Part shown: piece after piece, positions 61,801 through 64,000 of the stretch
Numbering within the stretch: position 1 is the stretch's first letter
Layout: the number at the start of each line of letters is the position of its first letter
Origin: Teratosphaeria epicoccoides
Taxonomy: Eukaryota > Ascomycota > Dothideomycetes > Mycosphaerellales > Teratosphaeriaceae
Length of the DNA: 64,000 nucleotides
Direction: 5' to 3'
Assembly: GCA_021401465.1 (NCBI GenBank)
Contig: JADDMT010000025.1
Location: 248,001 to 312,000, forward strand
Made by a program: the position numbers and the translations under genes
Notes under the pieces: generated by a model
The model's database searches: none
What the model was told of the DNA's origin: nothing
What the model saw: the letters and a program-made list of their open reading frames with translations, nothing else

Positions 61801-64000
61801 TACAGTTACTGCAAGTGTTTAATGTGTTTGAAGATTCTTTACGAGTTGGCAAGTCGCAGCCGCCCACTCTGTCAAACAGTCTGCCAGTGTCCACCTTCGG
61901 CGCTACAACAGCGTCGATGCACGAAATGCAGCTTCATATCTGGATGATTCTCTATGCTTTGCTAAAAGAAGCAATCTACCAGAACAGCGATTCATACCCA
62001 GATTTTGTCGAAGACAAATTTGAATTTCTGCGAAGCGTACACCGCAACCTGGGTCTGCGAGGCATCTGTGGCGGATCGAATCGTATCTTCGTGCGCATGC
62101 TCAAGGACGAATTTGTCAACATGAGGGAGATTGAGAACTATGACAGCGAGCAGGCGCAAGTGCTATACGATCTTTACGGCCTGAACTGTTTCCTCAACCC
62201 TGCACACGATCTCATTGAGCATCATTGCACGCATGACGCTTTCCTTGAGCGTGGCGTTGCCGTACAGGCGGTCGATCTGCTGCTGGCTCAAGCAACCAAG
62301 ATCTCCGTTAAAGATCTTGTCAAACACCCATTGAAAGATACGATCGACAAGGTACACGGTGCCGCGCCACGGAAGAGGCCTACAGAGACTATTTTACGTA
62401 ATCGCGAGATCTACAGAAGCCACTTGCGTTCGCCCTTGAATCCAATGGACTTGTATGGGTGCTTGAAGGGTGAGGGCAGCAATCTAGCTACCTCACCGGT
62501 GCCAAAGGAGGATGCAATGCTAGCATCGAAGGGCTGGTATTTTCTCATGGGCAACATTGCACTCACGAAGTACAAGTCGCAGAAGCGGACTGGACCTACG
62601 CCCACGGAGGAAGTTGACATCGCCATCGCATTCTTCATGCAAGACTTGGAATACAGCGGAGAGAACTGGGAGACGTGGTTTCGGCTTGCCCAGGCATACG
62701 ACACCAAGATAGAAGAGAGCGCTATCTGGTCGGCGGAAAAGCTGAACAATAACATGGCCGAAATTGTGGCACTACAGAAGGCTGCCATTCATTGCTATAT
62801 TCTTGCGTGCGCCTTGGCCCATCGCTCCGCCAGACTTGACTTTGAGACCCAGGACAAGCTGTTGGAGCTGTACCAGGAGTTCGGCATGAGGCTATACAGC
62901 ACGTCAAGAGAGCCCTTCAGCATGTTGCCATTCGATACTAGCGATCAGGAAAAATTCTTGAGCACGTCGCAAGGTATGGATCGGAAGAAACCATGGAAGT
63001 CGATGCGGCTTTACACAACTTGGAAGCTTGCAAGAACCGTATTTACAAGAGCTGCAAGAGGCAAATCACAGAATTGGCATCTTCAATACATGCTCGGCAA
63101 GTGTCTCTGGAAGATGCATTCTGCTTCTTCGGAGGTTCTTGGCTCTGACACGCCGCCAGCTGCAGACGAGGTCCTGGCAGCTATCACAAGGGCAATTGAG
63201 CTTTTACCGGACAAGAAGGACAGTCGCGAGAGGAAAGAGCCGACCTTGGAGCCGCACTACAAGCTTATCAGTATTGTGCACAAAATGTTCGTGCGCGGCA
63301 GCATCGACTTGGACAAGGCTATGGAAGCGTCGCGAACCACGCCCTACGCGCGAATGGCGAGCTTCCCGCAAGGCCAGGACGAGTGGACGCCGTGCATGAT
63401 TGCCATATTGAAGAATTTGCGAGCAGCTGATAAGTCCAATTGGCATCACCGTATGATCGCTCGTGCTGCGCACATTATCTATTGCAAAGACCAATCGAAC
63501 ATCAATGGCTCGGTTGACCATATCGGCGCGGTCGGAGCCAGAAATGAGCTCACGCAGCAGATGTTCACCAAGACAATGGTCTTGCAGGTGTGGCGTCCCG
63601 AGTGCGAAAGGGCAGGACGACACTTCGTGTACACCTCGCGCTACACCCGCTTCTTCACAAAGATCTTGGAGCAGCTCAAGGACAGGGTCGGGCTTGAAGC
63701 TCTCGCACGGAGAGTCCGGAGAAGGCCGCATGACATGTTTGAGCATGGCCTCGTCTGGCAAGAAATATGCAATGCCTATTTGCGCTTGCTCAGGAGCCAT
63801 GCGAATCTGTCCGAAGGACTCGAAACGTCAACTTTCAGCACAATCGCACACGAGGAATTCTTGCAGCGTAAAGAGCCGCTGGAGAGATGGATGCAGGCTC
63901 AAGACACCGGTACCTCGCATGTTCTGGACGTGCTGAGGGAAGTGCAAGAACTGAAGAAGATCAACCAAAGTTTGATGAAGCCTGCGTCGATTGACGATCT
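58896..64000 (+). CDS. HIR3: Histone transcription regulator Hir3 (CABIN1 homologue), 3' end outside window
   Basis: One frame is open from ATG at 58896 (MSAWHALNIESDDEDDVEVD) to the right edge, more than 1,700 codons, with no stop. Signature parts are the N-terminal acidic stretch, then KELHIEEALKLYQVALKYHAEGSFDKAAEAYQELF-like TPR sequence with ESEIFRYPES, and DLDLWRRTAAVGDILDSKRIARFCLEAVF. Further on is GWYFLMGNIALTKYKSQKR with ENWETWFRLAQAYDTKIEE, and then WHLQYMLGKCLWKM. This is the architecture of Hir3/CABIN1, the TPR scaffold of the HIR (HIRA) histone H3-H4 chaperone. HIR acts in replication-independent nucleosome assembly and represses histone genes outside S phase. Full-length fungal Hir3 is about 2,000 aa, so roughly 15% is missing. 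No intron is needed in the part seen. Confidence 0.92.
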   Translation, partial: MSAWHALNIESDDEDDVEVDNTKELHIEEALKLYQVALKYHAEGSGSFDKAAEAYQELFDSEIFRYPESQPELRRIELYGPLSDDDILWADGNDGAPLVATASLEGGPSTLPQILHLSHKNYAQFKMEYLTSRLGNLNVTLNQILVEAASAVDHFVRALDKDDTDLDLWRRTAAVGDILDSKRIARFCLEAVFEGDDEGLSVVMSMPGLDESLASEQLLDLIQQLNDQLAKLQAPIFAGKRKALSKMLKQRLAVYGEITAQRRALVEAAKMPGKAPQQPARIALETPKTWAEVGDAVLRQLNAENFGTGGTGPGSAIGFDLSEISKIVAEAAETEPAAISIGDTASQHEPKTLPMTVQDQFPGMDGGRPTVQPRIAPADPDMMSIIESGSEIGKIEINSPTMTLPSRKRSGEAAGLQHDGQEEGRSKSRRTRARESNADTSDNRQAILDANIRWEYEQQLKEFEAVDDWAFDTVGNLFERIGVVGFSKAKDVRQEISAKAEQSTSGEPAAYDALRVARQDILSFLRNYTDQIAVPLLQGGDNFDFVPGPIATAATSSPGKPMKSAKIIPLPNDGLVDFLHMVNSQWLLNQEVAFAWLARTLLQPGRYHPIGNTYTQFQWPEALKTMIVRTLVNFDESLFEQASSELQHCTEHIAKHPGDRLVEKEDINSWAEVFQAVFELHLDIYMLIKQPNSGVDVYTITSQGDRLGRWATLAREAMHFRNRTQGTPSLQDGLNLRFLWATTFNIAASDEISQDHIIECMNDLRAMFIKAGEPVIHLQNNAVMPELSVAALDRELSRLTTRDFFLKVTSEDLNDPTAVIESLEPLLLALEGAEADTTEADEHMDTDDEPSQHVPQISPELVRYLKSGDMSVRYLLWQRLRDAYIGIDYKPMVFVTHVRMMRMILDELKATTASNIAEVDRLSAVLKSLRILQHLVIKTLTLIQCNDNALECIDEVGLKTTVLMFGEILQLLQVFNVFEDSLRVGKSQPPTLSNSLPVSTFGATTASMHEMQLHIWMILYALLKEAIYQNSDSYPDFVEDKFEFLRSVHRNLGLRGICGGSNRIFVRMLKDEFVNMREIENYDSEQAQVLYDLYGLNCFLNPAHDLIEHHCTHDAFLERGVAVQAVDLLLAQATKISVKDLVKHPLKDTIDKVHGAAPRKRPTETILRNREIYRSHLRSPLNPMDLYGCLKGEGSNLATSPVPKEDAMLASKGWYFLMGNIALTKYKSQKRTGPTPTEEVDIAIAFFMQDLEYSGENWETWFRLAQAYDTKIEESAIWSAEKLNNNMAEIVALQKAAIHCYILACALAHRSARLDFETQDKLLELYQEFGMRLYSTSREPFSMLPFDTSDQEKFLSTSQGMDRKKPWKSMRLYTTWKLARTVFTRAARGKSQNWHLQYMLGKCLWKMHSASSEVLGSDTPPAADEVLAAITRAIELLPDKKDSRERKEPTLEPHYKLISIVHKMFVRGSIDLDKAMEASRTTPYARMASFPQGQDEWTPCMIAILKNLRAADKSNWHHRMIARAAHIIYCKDQSNINGSVDHIGAVGARNELTQQMFTKTMVLQVWRPECERAGRHFVYTSRYTRFFTKILEQLKDRVGLEALARRVRRRPHDMFEHGLVWQEICNAYLRLLRSHANLSEGLETSTFSTIAHEEFLQRKEPLERWMQAQDTGTSHVLDVLREVQELKKINQSLMKPASIDD

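Noticed and set aside
63028..63936. Two plus-strand ORFs and one minus-strand ORF within HIR3
   Set aside because: All lie in other frames of a continuous HIR3 frame that runs to the window edge.
1..64000. Secondary-metabolite cluster, transposon, CRISPR array, rRNA or viral remnant
   Set aside because: No backbone synthase, terminal repeats, transposase, spaced repeats, rRNA or viral protein signature seen; the desaturase and MBL proteins are isolated among housekeeping genes.

Overview
The window is nuclear DNA of a filamentous ascomycete (Pezizomycotina). Three things support this. Introns are short (about 45-120 nt), with GTRNGT donors, CTRAC-type branch sites and YAG acceptors. Genes are densely packed on both strands. 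Several families are typical of filamentous fungi: Con7 zinc finger, Cut12, CFEM, 2EXR/F-box-like and DUF427. A Dothideomycete is my guess; the class cannot be fixed from sequence alone. Most splice junctions given below were placed by hand by checking phase, consensus and protein continuity.

Layout. 0-4 kb: C-terminus of a probable Rsc7/Swp82-type chromatin-remodelling subunit, argininosuccinate synthase and a DUF427 protein. 4-6.5 kb: decayed F-box/2EXR-like genes. 6.5-20 kb: single-pass membrane protein, fatty-acid desaturase, guanine deaminase, coiled-coil protein, 2EXR-like protein, mitochondrial NAPE-PLD-like hydrolase (FMP30), GPI-type CFEM protein and a conserved hypothetical. 20-30 kb: one or two large low-complexity proteins with an unresolved gene structure, a TRF4/Cid14-type poly(A) polymerase and a Cut12-type spindle-pole protein. 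30-45 kb: broken tRNA-Thr-like locus, secreted metallophosphoesterase, RNPS1-like SR protein, lactonase-like metallo-beta-lactamase, YKT6, ATS1-like RCC1 protein, RAD9, an LRR/F-box-like protein and bifunctional THI20. 45-64 kb: DBP2 with a long 3' intron, a 5-kb stretch with no recognisable gene, the CON7 transcription factor, a ChAP exomer subunit (BCH1/BUD7 family) and HIR3, which runs off the right edge.

This is ordinary core-chromosome housekeeping content: amino-acid, purine and thiamine metabolism, RNA processing, secretion, DNA-damage checkpoint and chromatin. I see no secondary-metabolite cluster, transposon, CRISPR or viral element. The most interesting signals are in RNA processing and gene structure. 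They are the DBP2 long intron with a hairpin-looped cryptic donor, a probable GC-AG intron in RAD9, tandem donors in the last CON7 intron, a six-cysteine CFEM domain, and an in-frame TAG at the head of a long ORF.
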